This document shows, in pieces, positions 1-9,843 of a stretch of DNA of 64,000 nt. The notes beneath the pieces were generated by a model. The model was not told where the DNA came from and made no database searches. It worked only from the letters and a program-made list of their open reading frames with translations. The translations under genes were made by a program, and so were the position numbers. Positions within the stretch are counted from its first letter, which is position 1. Each line of letters opens with the position of its first letter. Origin of the DNA: Chryseobacterium viscerum (GTDB taxonomy: Bacteria > Bacteroidota > Bacteroidia > Flavobacteriales > Weeksellaceae); NCBI RefSeq assembly GCF_002899945.2, contig NZ_PPEG02000001.1, forward strand, positions 1-64,000, written 5' to 3'.

Positions 1-18
1 GATCAAACTCTCCATTGT
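1..18 (-). rRNA. 16S rRNA, 5' tip only
   Basis: The first bases are the reverse complement of the conserved AGAGTTTGATC near the 5' end of bacterial 16S rRNA, so a 16S gene runs leftwards out of the window. Only the first 18 or so nucleotides are inside. The exact mature 5' end cannot be fixed from sequence alone. The rRNA-type tandem promoters at 159-462 on the same strand support the call. A window starting inside an rRNA operon is also what a contig edge at a repeat looks like. Confidence 0.8.
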
Positions 19-158
19 ATGTTTGTCTGACTCACTCAAAGTTTTGACGCTTTAGTTTTTCCTTACTTGGTTGTTATATTGTATGTCAATGATCTTTATA
101 TCTTTCGCTTTATAACGAAACAATCTTTTCTGTCAGTGTTGCTCCGTATTTGCGAGTG

Positions 159-190
159 CAAAAGTAAAACTTTATTTCTAATTGACCAAA
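159..190 (-). promoter_or_regulatory. rRNA promoter P1 (proximal)
   Basis: On the minus strand it reads TTTG (187-190), 20 nt, TACTTTTG (159-166), an exact match to the Bacteroidota -33/-7 consensus (TTTG / TAnnTTTG) used by the primary sigma factor. It lies about 135 nt upstream of the 16S 5' end and points toward it. Confidence 0.85.
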
Positions 191-284
191 TGTTTTTGAA
201 GAAAATTTTAAAGTTTTTTAAGTAACCTTAACTCCTCTTCTCATCACCTAATCTTCCACTCCTGCGCTCCCTTAATTGGGACTG

Positions 285-314
285 CAAAGATAAGAACTTT
301 ATTTGAACTTGCAA
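285..314 (-). promoter_or_regulatory. rRNA promoter P2 (middle)
   Basis: On the minus strand it reads TTG (312-314), 19 nt, TATCTTTG (285-292), an exact -7 consensus. It lies 126 nt upstream of P1, in the same orientation, with the same flanking composition. Confidence 0.85.
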
Positions 315-431
315 CTTTTTAAATGAAAAATGTTGGAGTTTTTTTTGCTCTTCCCTTTTGAAGTTTCTTATTGTTTCTGCTTATCTAAAAGCTCTTCTGC
401 GCTACTGAATGTCTCTCGTTTTTCAGTGGGG

Positions 432-462
432 CAAAGATAGAAACTTAACCCTAACCACGCAA
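432..462 (-). promoter_or_regulatory. rRNA promoter P3 (distal)
   Basis: On the minus strand it reads TTG (460-462), 20 nt, TATCTTTG (432-439), with an AT-rich stretch just upstream (463-490) that could act like an UP element. It is 147 nt upstream of P2. Three consensus promoters in series are typical of strongly expressed rRNA operons. Confidence 0.8.
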
Positions 463-630
463 CTTTATTTAACATAAATTTTACCTTTTATTAATATTTA
501 ATCCTAAAACACTGGTAGGCAGAGAGAAAAATTTTAAACATTTGTTTGGGAGATCGAGAGGGAGTGTGGGAGGGTTAGAGCGTGTGAGGGTCGGAGAGTG
601 TTTTGGGAGGGATTGGGGATGGGATAAATG

Positions 631-672
631 TATAATGTATAATGTATAATGTATAATGTATAATGTATAATG
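631..672 (+). repeat. Perfect 7-bp tandem repeat (TATAATG x6)
   Basis: Six exact tandem copies of TATAATG. To its left (about 545-628) is a purine-rich tract in which GAG recurs mostly every 8 nt. A second, opposite-strand heptamer tract lies at 1042-1069, so this may be one arm of a larger inverted element. No protein-coding potential is convincing here. Confidence 0.9.
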
Positions 673-1041
673 GAAGGTATACCTATATATAATAGCAGGG
701 GGCTTTTTTGAAAACAACTATTCTTTATTTAAGTTTGGGCTAAAAGCCAACAAGGAGGTTTTATTTTTATTAAACGTACTCCCTTCGACTAAGCTCAGGA
801 TTATAGCCCGTTGCTATTGAATTTTTATTGTCTGGAGAATTATCTGGAGAGGATCATGATTATTCGTTGGTAGGATCATCAACCACAGTGAGCACGGATT
901 TGTACAGAGGTGGATGGGTATAATATATATAAGAGAGAAAGTTGATGATACAGAATACATCTATTGACAACCTAAAACCTGGAATTGTAATCTCAAAACC
1001 AAAAAGCTGGAACACGAAACCCGAAAATCTAATTCACAACT
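673..1041. other. Non-coding interval without a recognisable gene
   Basis: No credible open reading frame, tRNA or riboswitch was seen. The interval holds a CTTCGACTAAGCTCAGGAT core (785-803), resembling the TTCGCTATGCTCAGAATGACA core at 12104-12124, and then a degenerate pyrimidine-biased tract from about 960. It is best read as intergenic repeat material between the rRNA operon and cysS. Confidence 0.6.
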
Positions 1042-1069
1042 CATCATTCATCATTCATCATTTATAATT
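1042..1069 (-). repeat. 7-bp repeat tract (CATCATT x3 plus one TATAATT)
   Basis: Three copies of CATCATT followed by TATAATT, with period 7. Read on the minus strand the units are AATGATG, close to the AATGTAT register of the 631-672 array, so the two tracts form an imperfect inverted pair about 440 bp apart. A further GTTTGAG-type tract with period 8 follows at about 1190-1250. Confidence 0.8.
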
Positions 1070-1266
1070 CCCTCCCCTAGCCCTGATAGGAATGGTTACC
1101 CCGCAGCTTGCGTTGGTGAGTGGATGGGTTCGAGGGGCGGAGTGCGCTGGGGCGAGGAGTAAAAATGGATAGCAGGAAATAGCTCCTAAGAATGTTTGAG
1201 AGGTTTGGGAGTTTGAGGGTTTGAGAAATTGAAGAGTTAAGGGACGATTTGGACTTGTAGGGGGAG

Positions 1267-1316
1267 AAAAAAAACATTCCGTAAGAATCCTGAGTATTTG
1301 GGATCCTTACGGAATG
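1267..1316 (-). terminator. Rho-independent terminator of cysS
   Basis: An 11-bp perfect stem (1275-1285 with 1306-1316), extended by four more pairs after one mismatch, is followed on the minus strand by a run of eight T (1267-1274). It sits 25 bp past the cysS stop. Confidence 0.85.
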
Positions 1317-1341
1317 GTGATTGTAAAACGAAGTTGTATTT

Positions 1342-2808
1342 TTAGTTCAGAACATAGGATGTTCCGTCTCTTCCGTCTTTTAATTCTATTCCTTCTGCAA
1401 GAAGTTTGTCTCTGATCTGATCTGAAAGATCAAAGTTTTTAGATTTCCTTGCCTGATTTCTAAGCTCGATAAGAACCTTCAAAGTCTGATCTAGCTTTTC
1501 ATTATTATTTTCTTCTACAGCCTGTAAACCTAAGACATCAAATATAAGAGCATTCAATGTCGTTTTTAAATCTTCCAGGTCTTCTGTAGAGATTGTCTCT
1601 TTGTCATCATTTAAGGCAAATATATATTTCACAGCCTCAAATAGGTGAGCAATCAGGATTGGAGAGTTGAAATCATCTGTTAAAGCTTCATATGCTTTGT
1701 TCTTCCACTCTTTCAAGTTGAAGCCAGACTGTTTTGTATCGTCTGGAGTGACAGCATTCAATACTTTCACCGCTTCCATCAACCTAATGAATCCTTTTTC
1801 ACTGGCAATCATGGCATCGTTTGAAATATCCAAAACACTTCTGTAATGTGCCTGCAGGAAGCAGAAACGCACAATTGTAGGATGGAAAGGTTTTTCAAAG
1901 AAGTCATTATCTCCTGTCACAAGCTGCATTGGAAGAATATAGTTTCCTGTAGACTTACTCATACGCTGTGAGTTCATTGTCAGCATATTAGCATGCATCC
2001 AGTAGTTTACTGGTGCCGCGTCATTGCAAGCTTTCCCCTGTGCAATTTCACATTCGTGGTGAGGGAATTTAAGGTCCATCCCTCCTCCATGGATGTCAAA
2101 TGTTTCCCCTAAGTATTTCGTACTCATCGCAGTACACTCAAGGTGCCATCCCGGGAATCCTTCTCCCCAAGGAGAATTCCATCTCATGATGTGAGCCGGC
2201 GATGCTTTTTTCCACAATGCAAAGTCCTGTGGATTTTTCTTTTCACCCTGGCCGTCAAGATCTCTGGTATTGGCAAAAAGCTCTTCTATATTACGTTTTG
2301 AAAGTTCACCATAGTTCAATCCTCTCCTATTGTATTCTAATACATCAAAGTATACCGAACCATTGCTTTCGTAAGCAAAGCCTCTTTCAATCAGCTTTTG
2401 AGTGAGTTCGATCTGCTCAACGATATGACCTGTCGCTGTAGGTTCAATATTGGGAGGCAAAAGGTTGAACATCTCCAATACTTTATGGAAATCTACTGTA
2501 TATTTTTGTACAATTTCCATAGGCTCCAACTTTTCAAGTCTGGTTTGTTTTACGAATCTGTCATTCTCTACATTTCCATCATCCGTAAGGTGGCCTGCAT
2601 CGGTAATATTTCTTACATATCTTACTTTATACCCCAAATGCATTAGGGTGCGGTAAATAAAATCGAAGGAAAGGAAAGTTCTTACATTTCCCAAATGCAC
2701 ATTGCTGTACACTGTAGGTCCGCAGACGTACATTCCGATATTTCCTTCTAAAATAGGTTTGAATATTTCTTTTTCCGCTGTAAGGGAGTTATATATTTTT
2801 AATTGCAT
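1342..2808 (-). CDS. cysS: Cysteine--tRNA ligase
   Basis: Class I aminoacyl-tRNA synthetase charging tRNA-Cys with cysteine in the cytoplasm. At 488 residues it has the normal CysRS length. Visible signatures are the N-terminal CGPTVY segment with zinc ligand C29, the HIGH-type motif HLGN (38-41), zinc-binding residues around C225 and H250/H251 ([14 protein letters not shown]), and a KMSKS-type loop RMSKS (282-286). The start MQLKIYN is the family-like start. It is separated from the upstream DinB-like gene by 125 bp, so it may have its own promoter, although no good consensus was found. A strong terminator follows. Confidence 0.97.
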   Translation of the reverse strand: MQLKIYNSLTAEKEIFKPILEGNIGMYVCGPTVYSNVHLGNVRTFLSFDFIYRTLMHLGYKVRYVRNITDAGHLTDDGNVENDRFVKQTRLEKLEPMEIVQKYTVDFHKVLEMFNLLPPNIEPTATGHIVEQIELTQKLIERGFAYESNGSVYFDVLEYNRRGLNYGELSKRNIEELFANTRDLDGQGEKKNPQDFALWKKASPAHIMRWNSPWGEGFPGWHLECTAMSTKYLGETFDIHGGGMDLKFPHHECEIAQGKACNDAAPVNYWMHANMLTMNSQRMSKSTGNYILPMQLVTGDNDFFEKPFHPTIVRFCFLQAHYRSVLDISNDAMIASEKGFIRLMEAVKVLNAVTPDDTKQSGFNLKEWKNKAYEALTDDFNSPILIAHLFEAVKYIFALNDDKETISTEDLEDLKTTLNALIFDVLGLQAVEENNNEKLDQTLKVLIELRNQARKSKNFDLSDQIRDKLLAEGIELKDGRDGTSYVLN

Positions 2809-2933
2809 TTATTTTTAAGTTAAAAGATTTAATAGTTTTAAAGATTCAAAAATTAGTTAAAAAATAATTCTGTCACAACAAATAATTGTTGCGATGAAAA
2901 TTTTATCGGAAACTTTTTTAAATTTTATCATAA

Positions 2934-3365
2934 TTAAATCGCTTTTAAATGATGCTGTAAATGGTCTACATAATCATTGATAATGAATTCCAATGTAAAA
3001 ACCCGAGGCTCCGTTTTGGTAGTATCGCAGGTTCTTTGTAAGGCTTCATCCGGGATATTTTCAACTATATGAACAATCTGATAGTTCAGCGACTTCCATA
3101 GATCAATAAGATCCGCAGTCGGAACATTCTGGTAGTCCTGAGCTTTTACCCAAAAATTCTGATCGTATACAATATTTTCGTTCTCTTTATATTGTGTCAC
3201 AACAAATCTACGGATATTTGTAAAAGCACTGTCACAAAGATGGCCAATAATTTCTTTTTTAGACCATTTTTCCGAAGAAATTCTATATGACCATTCTTCT
3301 TCAGTGATATTTTGAAATCTCTGAAGTTCGGCATCAATAATATTCTTAAGAATTTGGTAGTTCAT
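2934..3365 (-). CDS. DinB-like (DinB_2) family protein
   Basis: A 143-residue protein of the DinB/YfiT-like four-helix superfamily, whose members bind a metal through conserved histidines and often act as thiol-dependent transferases or have unknown roles. The pattern W-S-K-K-E-I-I-G-H-L near residue 54 and the C-terminal D-Y-V-D-H-L-Q-H-H provide the expected histidines. It begins 3 bp after the folE stop, so it is probably co-transcribed with folE. The substrate is unknown. Confidence 0.8.
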   Translation of the reverse strand: MNYQILKNIIDAELQRFQNITEEEWSYRISSEKWSKKEIIGHLCDSAFTNIRRFVVTQYKENENIVYDQNFWVKAQDYQNVPTADLIDLWKSLNYQIVHIVENIPDEALQRTCDTTKTEPRVFTLEFIINDYVDHLQHHLKAI

Positions 3366-3368
3366 TAT

Positions 3369-4037
3369 CTAATAATCCAGTTTTGCGTGGCTTCCTACAT
3401 AATGTAAGAATTCTTGTCTTGTGATAGGGTTTGTTCTGAAAATACCACTTAATTCTGCAGTAATTGTAGAACTTGCCGTATCTTTAATTCCCCGGCAGTT
3501 TACACAAAGGTGTTTTGCATCAATGATACACGCTACGTCTTTTGTTCCTAATGCTTCTTTCAAAGCATCTACGATCTGCATGGTAAGCCTTTCCTGAACC
3601 TGTGGTCTTTTCGCATAATAATCAACAATCCTGTTAATTTTTGAAAGACCAATCACTTCCCCATTGGAAATATAAGCAACGTGTGCTCTTCCTATGATAG
3701 GTAAGAAGTGGTGTTCACAAAAAGAATATACAGTGATATCTTTTTCCACCAGCATCTGGCGGTATTTATATTTATTGGAGAAAGTGGAAATTCCTGGCTT
3801 ATTTTCCGGAAGAAGTCCTCCGAAAATCTCGTTCACATACATTTTGGCAACACGTTTTGGAGAATCTTTCAGAGAATCATCTGTCATGTCCATTCCTAAT
3901 GTTTCCATAATCTCGCCAAAAAGCTCAGTAATTTTTTCTATTTTTTCCTGTGGCGATTTATCAAAAGCATCTTTCCTTATAGGCGTATGTTCTTTTCCAG
4001 TGAAAATATCATCGTCGTTATCAGTAAAATCAACCAT
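3369..4037 (-). CDS. folE: GTP cyclohydrolase I
   Basis: Converts GTP to 7,8-dihydroneopterin triphosphate, the first step of folate/pterin synthesis, in the cytosol. The 222-residue protein has zinc ligands C107, H110 (CEHHFLP) and C178 (HLCVNC) and the conserved C-terminal segment around TASSTITAELSG. The acidic N-terminus (about 35 residues) is typical of the variable leader of this family. Upstream at 4055-4062 is a minus-strand TATTTTTG (-7 type) with a TTTG 24 nt further up (4087-4090), a plausible promoter although the spacer is long. It heads a two-gene unit with the DinB-like gene. Confidence 0.97.
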   Translation of the reverse strand: MVDFTDNDDDIFTGKEHTPIRKDAFDKSPQEKIEKITELFGEIMETLGMDMTDDSLKDSPKRVAKMYVNEIFGGLLPENKPGISTFSNKYKYRQMLVEKDITVYSFCEHHFLPIIGRAHVAYISNGEVIGLSKINRIVDYYAKRPQVQERLTMQIVDALKEALGTKDVACIIDAKHLCVNCRGIKDTASSTITAELSGIFRTNPITRQEFLHYVGSHAKLDY

Positions 4038-4138
4038 TTTTATTTAATTTGCAGCAAAAATACGGATAATATCTATTTCTCTATTTCAAATATGATGAAA
4101 AACATTATCTTTTATAGCCATTTCTGATTAAAAAGCCT

Positions 4139-5290
4139 ATGATTATTGTCGAAGAAGTACAAAACCAACTCCATAAAAGGGAATTTCTTGAATTCCCGGC
4201 AAAAATTTATCAACACGACAAAAATTACATCCGATCTTTAGATAAGTATATTGAAGAGATTTTCGATCCTGAAAAGAATAAATTCTTTAAAAATGGGGAG
4301 TGCAAAAGATTTCTATTTAAAAAAAATGATAAAACGGTTGGTAAAGTAGCCGTTTTTATCAATACCCTTTATGAGCAAAAGCAACCTACCGGAGGAATTG
4401 GTTTTTTCGACTGTATCAATGATCAGGAAACCGCCAATTTTATTTTTGATCATTGTAAAAACTGGCTTCAGGAAAAAGGAATGGAAGCGATGGACGGCCC
4501 TATCAATTTCGGAGAACGGGATAAATTCTGGGGACTTTTAATTGAAGGTTTTATTGAACCTCTGTTTGGAATGAATTACAACCTTCCCTATTACAAAGAT
4601 CTTTTTGAAAATTATGGATTCAAGATTTACTTTGAACAGCTTTGTTTTACCAGACCTGTTTTTGCAGAAGTTTCAAGAATTTTCACGATTGCTCACGAAA
4701 AGAACAGAAGAAATCCCGCTATTTCGGCCCGACCTATGAAAAAGAATAATCTGGCCAAGTTTGCAAAAGATTTTACTAAAGTTTATAATAAGGCATGGGC
4801 TTGCCATGGAGAAGGAAAACATCTGGAAGAAGCTAAGGTTCTGAAAATGTTCAATACGATGAAACCTATTATCAATGAGCACATTTCCTGGTTTGTATAT
4901 GAAAATGAGCAGCCGATTGCTATGTGGATCAACATTCCGGACCTCAACCAGTGGTTTAAATATCTGAATGGAAGATTCGGCATTTTTGAAAAGCTTAAAT
5001 TTTTGTTTTTAAAACGATTCAAAAAGAATGAAAAAATGGTGGGGCTTGTCTTCGGTGTTGTTCCGGAATGGCAAAAGAAAGGGATTGATGGGTATATGAT
5101 CTGGGAAGGAACCCAGCATTTGAGAAAACATACAGATTTTAAGATTACAGAACTGCAGTGGATTGGTGATTTTAATCCTAAAATGATCAAGATTGCAGAA
5201 ACTCTGGATACTACTGTTACCCGAAAGCTGGCTACCTACCGGTATTTGTTTGACAGGAATAAAGAGTTTGAGAGACACCAGGATTTATAA
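4139..5290 (+). CDS. GNAT-like protein of unknown function
   Basis: A 383-residue soluble protein. The N-terminal half (hydrophobic strand, then charged helix, K-N-D-K-T-V-G-K-V-A) and the C-terminal half (V-V-P-E-W-Q-K-K-G-I-D-G, resembling the acetyl-CoA-binding Q/RxxGxG/A loop) suggest a GNAT-type acyltransferase fold, similar to the YghO-like group. No substrate can be named. It diverges from folE with a 101-bp gap, and no partner gene is obvious. Confidence 0.6.
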   Translation: MIIVEEVQNQLHKREFLEFPAKIYQHDKNYIRSLDKYIEEIFDPEKNKFFKNGECKRFLFKKNDKTVGKVAVFINTLYEQKQPTGGIGFFDCINDQETANFIFDHCKNWLQEKGMEAMDGPINFGERDKFWGLLIEGFIEPLFGMNYNLPYYKDLFENYGFKIYFEQLCFTRPVFAEVSRIFTIAHEKNRRNPAISARPMKKNNLAKFAKDFTKVYNKAWACHGEGKHLEEAKVLKMFNTMKPIINEHISWFVYENEQPIAMWINIPDLNQWFKYLNGRFGIFEKLKFLFLKRFKKNEKMVGLVFGVVPEWQKKGIDGYMIWEGTQHLRKHTDFKITELQWIGDFNPKMIKIAETLDTTVTRKLATYRYLFDRNKEFERHQDL

Positions 5291-5335
5291 TTAAAGAACA
5301 ATTCTTTCTTTTCACTTATTTTAATGGAATATTTG

Positions 5336-5343
5336 TACTTTTG
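5336..5343 (+). promoter_or_regulatory. Probable -7 element for the 5382 gene
   Basis: TACTTTTG is an exact TAnnTTTG, 38 nt before the start codon at 5382. No clear TTG was found at the expected -33 distance, so the call rests on the -7 box and position only. Confidence 0.5.
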
Positions 5344-5381
5344 AAAGTAATTTTTTAATAAACTAAATAAAACCATATACA

Positions 5382-6065
5382 ATGAGAAAAATCATTATCA
5401 GTATCTTATTAATATCCTTCATTCCTCTTTCTGCACAGCAGATGACGACATTGAGTTATGACGGATCTCGATTACTGAATCATACGTTTTATCAGAATGG
5501 AGATTCAAACGGTAAGGGAATCAGCTATGATGACATACAGGGTACTCCTTACTATGACAAAGCATTTTCACCCGCTAAATTTATTGTTGCTGACAGAGCT
5601 GAAACTGCTGTAGCACGTTATAATACATATTTTGATGAAGTTGAGTTCAAAAAGGATGAAGAAACTTATTCTTTAGTTCCGGACAGCCCTTTTACCAGAA
5701 TTGAGTTTATCAGAACAAAAGAAACATTGGTAAAGCTTGATACCGGAGATGATCTGAAAGGATATTTCTTTGAATTGGTTAATGGTAAAAATTCACTTTA
5801 TAAAAAAGTAAAAACAGATTTTAAAAATGCTTTTACTGCCAGAAATTCATACGAAACGGATAGACCGGCAAGTTTTAATGCAGCGGATCCTGTTTATTAT
5901 ATCAAAACAGAGTCAGGATATATTAAAAAACCAAAGAAAGTAAAAGAGATTGCGGATGCTTTCCCGGCGAAAAAAGATGATATTGAAAAGTTTGCAAAAT
6001 CCAACAATATTAAAATAAATAAAGAAGCAGACCTCATCAAACTGGTTAAGTTCTTAAATCAATAA
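5382..6065 (+). CDS. Secreted protein of unknown function
   Basis: A 227-residue protein with a clear N-terminal signal peptide (MRKIIIS...PLSAQQ; cleavage probably after SAQ). The remainder is hydrophilic, with no transmembrane segment and no recognised catalytic motif; the C-terminal part is lysine-rich (K-K-P-K-K-V-K-E-I-A-D-A-F). It is predicted to be periplasmic or exported. It is monocistronic, preceded by a -7 type box and followed by a bidirectional terminator shared with metF. I do not recognise the family. Confidence 0.75.
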   Translation: MRKIIISILLISFIPLSAQQMTTLSYDGSRLLNHTFYQNGDSNGKGISYDDIQGTPYYDKAFSPAKFIVADRAETAVARYNTYFDEVEFKKDEETYSLVPDSPFTRIEFIRTKETLVKLDTGDDLKGYFFELVNGKNSLYKKVKTDFKNAFTARNSYETDRPASFNAADPVYYIKTESGYIKKPKKVKEIADAFPAKKDDIEKFAKSNNIKINKEADLIKLVKFLNQ

Positions 6066-6072
6066 AAAAATA

Positions 6073-6098
6073 AACCCCTGTGAAAATTCACAGGGGTT
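6073..6098. terminator. Bidirectional terminator
   Basis: An 11-bp perfect stem (6073-6083 with 6088-6098) and a 4-nt loop lie between the convergent 5382-6065 gene and metF. An A-rich run precedes it, giving a U-tract for the minus-strand transcript. Confidence 0.85.
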
Positions 6099-6119
6099 CC
6101 TTCATTATTGGTACTTTTA

Positions 6120-7079
6120 TTAGAATAGCTCACCGGCTATTTTTTTGATGTTATCACTTTTCCCCATCGAGTAAAAGTGCAGAACAGGAACTCCAAAATC
6201 CAAAAGTTCTTTGCATTGGGTAATTGCCCATTCTATTCCGATCTGCTTCACCGCTTCATTATTTTTTGCATTTTCCACTGCATTGATCAATTCTTCGGGA
6301 AGGTCTATTTTGAATACCTGTGGCAGGATTTTCAAATGCTTCTTTGTTGCAATCGGTTTTATCCCCGGAATGATAGGAACCGTAATTCCCATTTCTCTTG
6401 CTTTCTGAACGAATTCTATATACTTTTTATTGTCATAAAACATTTGGGTAACAATATAATCTGCTCCGGCATCTACTTTTTGTTTCAGCCATTTCAGATC
6501 ATAATTCATGGAAGGGGCCTCCATATGTTTCTCCGGGTATCCGGCAACACCGATGCAGAATTTATTAAGCTCGTCACAAATCTGCTCTTCGTTATGAAGA
6601 TATTTTCCTCTTCCCAGGTTATTAATCTGATTCACAAGATCCATTGCGCTTGCGTGGCCGCCTTGAGTAGGCTCAAAATACTGATGCCCTTTCATCGCAT
6701 CACCTCTTAAAGCCATCACATTGTCTATCCCAAGGTACATACAGTCTACCAAAAGATATTCTGTTTCTTCTTTCGTGAACCCTCCACAAAGAAGATGTGG
6801 AACAGTATCTACATTATATTTATGTTGAATGGCAGCACAGATTCCCAATGTTCCGGGACGCATTCTTGTAATACGACGTTCCATGAGCCCATTTCCTTTG
6901 TCTAAATAGATATATTCTTCTCTGGATGTAGTAACGTCAATGAAAGGCGGCTTGAATTCCATCAACGGATCTATATTGGTATAGAGATCTTCAATCCCGA
7001 TTCCTTTCTGCGGCGGAACAACTTCTAAGGAGAACAACGTTTTTCCATTTGCTTTTTTAATGTGTTCTGTTATCTTCAT
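6120..7079 (-). CDS. metF: Methylenetetrahydrofolate reductase
   Basis: A flavoenzyme reducing 5,10-methylene-THF to 5-methyl-THF, the methyl donor for MetH. The 319-residue length fits the bacterial MetF family. Typical segments are the N-terminal F-S-L-E-V-V-P-P-Q-K-G, the V-T-T-S-R-E region, M-A-L-R-G-D and the later Y-I-V-T-Q-M-F-Y-D. It is the last gene of the SAM-riboswitch operon, starting 7 bp after the metH part 2 stop, so methyl-donor supply and methyl transfer are co-expressed. Confidence 0.96.
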   Translation of the reverse strand: MKITEHIKKANGKTLFSLEVVPPQKGIGIEDLYTNIDPLMEFKPPFIDVTTSREEYIYLDKGNGLMERRITRMRPGTLGICAAIQHKYNVDTVPHLLCGGFTKEETEYLLVDCMYLGIDNVMALRGDAMKGHQYFEPTQGGHASAMDLVNQINNLGRGKYLHNEEQICDELNKFCIGVAGYPEKHMEAPSMNYDLKWLKQKVDAGADYIVTQMFYDNKKYIEFVQKAREMGITVPIIPGIKPIATKKHLKILPQVFKIDLPEELINAVENAKNNEAVKQIGIEWAITQCKELLDFGVPVLHFYSMGKSDNIKKIAGELF

Positions 7080-7086
7080 TTTAATT

Positions 7087-9747
7087 TTAATCTGCTAAAT
7101 TTGGTGACAACCATTTTCTCGCTTCCTGGATGCTACAACCTCTTCTTGCGGCATAATCTTTAAGCTGGTCTTCTGTAATTTTTCCTAATCCGAAATATTT
7201 GGCATGCGGACTTCCGAAATAATATCCGGAAACAGATGCTGTTGGAAACATGGCAAGGCTTTCTGTAAGGAAAACTCCTGTATTCTCTTCTACTTTTAAA
7301 AGATCCCAGATTGTTTTCTTCTCCAGATGGTCAGGGCAAGCCGGATATCCTGGTGCCGGACGGACTCCTTTGTATTTTTCCGCGATTAATTCTTCATTAC
7401 TTAAGCTTTCCTGATTCGCATATCCCCAATACTCTGTTCTGACTTTTTTATGTAAAAATTCCGCGTAGGCTTCTGCAAAACGGTCTGCCAAAGCTTTTAC
7501 CATGATAGAATTATAATCATCATTGGCCTTTTCATATTCATTGGACAATTCATCGGTCCCAAAACCTGTTGTTACACAGAATGCTCCCACGTAATCGGTT
7601 TTTCCAGAGCTTTGAGGAGCAATAAAATCACTTAAAGCCAGATATTCTTTTCCTTTTGATCTTTGAGCCTGCTGTCTTAAAGTTAAAAACTTAGCCTGTT
7701 CCTTATTATTTTCATCAAAAATCAAGATATCATCAGACTCATTGGAATTGGCTTTGAAGATTCCGAAGATGGCTTTTGCTGTCAACAGCTTCTCATCCAG
7801 AATTCTCTTTAGAATAACCTGAGCATCTTTAAATAATTCTTTAGCCTGAGCACCTACGACCTCATCTTCTAAGATATTTGGATATTTTCCGTGTAGATCC
7901 CAGCTTCTGAAAAACGGTGACCAGTCAATGAAAGGAAGAAGCTCCCGCAGATCCTGATTTTCGATTACTTTTATTCCTATCGTATTCGGAGTGAAAATGT
8001 CTTCGTTTTCCCAATCAATTTTAAAATGGTTTTCTCTTGCTTCTTCAATAGAAACATAATCTTTATCCACCTGTCTGTTCAGGAACTTTTCTCTGAAATC
8101 GGAATAGTCATTCTTTAAATCCGAAACATATTCTTTATTTCTGTCACCTAATAATGAGCTTACGACATTTACAGCTCGTGAAGCATCATTTACGTGAACG
8201 ACAGCATTTTTATATTTTAAATCGATTTTCACTGCGGTATGTGCCTTTGAAGTGGTAGCTCCTCCGATCAATAAAGGAAAATCTAAATTCTGTCTCTCCA
8301 ATTCTGATGCGATATATACCATTTCATCTAAGCTTGGTGTGATCAATCCGCTTAATCCAATAACATCTACCTTTTCTGCAATAGCCGTCTGGATGATTTT
8401 TTCGGCCGGAACCATCACTCCAAGGTCAACAATTTCATAGTTGTTACAACCCAGAACGACGCTCACAATATTTTTACCGATATCATGAACGTCTCCTTTT
8501 ACAGTGGCCATTAAAATTTTTCCATTAGCCGGCCTTGCCCCGTCTTTTTCAGCTTCGATATAAGGCTGCAGATAAGCCACTGCTTTTTTCATTACCCTTG
8601 CAGACTTTACAACCTGCGGAAGGAACATTTTTCCGCTTCCGAATAGATCTCCTACAACCCCCATCCCTGTCATCAGGTTAATTTCTATAACGTGAAGCGG
8701 TCTTGCAGCCAATTGTCTTGCTTCTTCTACATCTTCTTCAATAAAACGGTCGATACCTTTTACCAATGCATAGGTAATTCTTTCCTGTAATGGATTGTTT
8801 CTCCACTCCAAGTCTTCGGTCTTTTCTTTTTTGACCGATTTGTGTTTTTCCGAATAATCGAGGAGTCTTTCTGTAGCATCTTCTCTTTTATCGAGTATTA
8901 CATCTTCTACAAGTCCCAGTAATTCCTTATTGATTTCATCATAAACCTCCAGCATCGCCGGGTTTACAATACCAATGTTCATCCCTGCCTGAATAGCGTG
9001 ATAAAGGAATACGGAATGCATAGCTTCTCTCACGGTATCATTTCCACGGAAAGAGAAGGAAACATTGCTCACTCCCCCACTCACGGATGCATAAGGAAGA
9101 TTTTGTCTTACCCAGCGCGTAGCTTCAATAAAGTCGATGGCATTTCTTCTGTGCTCATCCATTCCCGTTGCTACCGGAAAGATATTTAAGTCGAAAATGA
9201 TGTCTTCTGCAGGGAAGCCAAGCTGATTGACTAAGATATCATAAGAACGTTTTGAAATTTCAATTCTTCGTTCAAAACTGTCAGCCTGCCCTACCTCATC
9301 AAATGCCATGACAATGACTGCTGCTCCATATCTTTTTATGGCTTTGGCATGTTTTATAAATTCTTCCTCACCTTCTTTTAAGCTGATCGAATTCACTACA
9401 CATTTTCCCTGAGCCACCTGAAGACCTGCTTCCAGGATTTCCCATTTGGAAGAGTCTACCATGATTGGGATTCTTGCGATATCCGGTTCGGAGGCAATTA
9501 AGTTCAGGAATTTGATCATCGATGCTTTTCCATCGATCAATCCATCATCGAAGTTGACATCCAGAATCTGAGCACCTCCTTCTACCTGATGGCGGGCAAT
9601 ATCTAATGCTTCAGAGAATTTCTCCTCCTTAATCAGTCTTAAAAACTTTTTGGAACCGGCAACGTTAGTCCTTTCACCAACATTGATGAAATTACTCTCC
9701 GGTGTTATGATAAGAGGCTCTAGGCCTGATAATCTTAAATACTTCAT
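7087..9747 (-). CDS. metH: Methionine synthase, pterin/B12/activation part
   Basis: The C-terminal three modules of cobalamin-dependent methionine synthase as a separate 886-residue protein. Residues about 10-280 are the methyl-THF (pterin)-binding barrel ([11 protein letters not shown]). The cobalamin-binding module carries the cobalt-ligating motif DxHxxG at D419-V-H421-D-I-G424. The C-terminal reactivation domain shows [12 protein letters not shown]. The homocysteine/zinc domain is encoded by the preceding gene, so the two must act as a complex. The 96-bp gap between them has no frameshift remnant but holds a hairpin (9797-9831). A split MetH is common in Bacteroidota. Confidence 0.96.
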   Translation of the reverse strand: MKYLRLSGLEPLIITPESNFINVGERTNVAGSKKFLRLIKEEKFSEALDIARHQVEGGAQILDVNFDDGLIDGKASMIKFLNLIASEPDIARIPIMVDSSKWEILEAGLQVAQGKCVVNSISLKEGEEEFIKHAKAIKRYGAAVIVMAFDEVGQADSFERRIEISKRSYDILVNQLGFPAEDIIFDLNIFPVATGMDEHRRNAIDFIEATRWVRQNLPYASVSGGVSNVSFSFRGNDTVREAMHSVFLYHAIQAGMNIGIVNPAMLEVYDEINKELLGLVEDVILDKREDATERLLDYSEKHKSVKKEKTEDLEWRNNPLQERITYALVKGIDRFIEEDVEEARQLAARPLHVIEINLMTGMGVVGDLFGSGKMFLPQVVKSARVMKKAVAYLQPYIEAEKDGARPANGKILMATVKGDVHDIGKNIVSVVLGCNNYEIVDLGVMVPAEKIIQTAIAEKVDVIGLSGLITPSLDEMVYIASELERQNLDFPLLIGGATTSKAHTAVKIDLKYKNAVVHVNDASRAVNVVSSLLGDRNKEYVSDLKNDYSDFREKFLNRQVDKDYVSIEEARENHFKIDWENEDIFTPNTIGIKVIENQDLRELLPFIDWSPFFRSWDLHGKYPNILEDEVVGAQAKELFKDAQVILKRILDEKLLTAKAIFGIFKANSNESDDILIFDENNKEQAKFLTLRQQAQRSKGKEYLALSDFIAPQSSGKTDYVGAFCVTTGFGTDELSNEYEKANDDYNSIMVKALADRFAEAYAEFLHKKVRTEYWGYANQESLSNEELIAEKYKGVRPAPGYPACPDHLEKKTIWDLLKVEENTGVFLTESLAMFPTASVSGYYFGSPHAKYFGLGKITEDQLKDYAARRGCSIQEARKWLSPNLAD

Positions 9748-9843
9748 TTTATTTTTCTAAAATATAGTAGGCATTATGGTATTCTGCCTCAATCAATTCC
9801 TGTGCTTACTTAAAAGCTATAATCACAGGAAATTTCTTGCATG

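Noticed and set aside
631..672. TATAATG array as a CRISPR or as stacked -10 promoters
   Set aside because: There are no spacers, the unit is only 7 bp, and Bacteroidota primary promoters use TAnnTTTG rather than TATAAT.
481..717. A 78-codon minus-strand frame through the TATAATG array
   Set aside because: Its repeated Y-T-L-Y-I-I-H sequence is only the translation of the heptamer repeat; it has no family resemblance and no normal codon use.
1077..1277. A 66-codon minus-strand frame
   Set aside because: It covers the GTTTGAG-type octamer tract and the T-run of the cysS terminator; no coding signal.
9797..9831. Hairpin between the two metH parts as a terminator
   Set aside because: It has no U-tract on the minus strand and sits inside an operon whose downstream genes are needed together.
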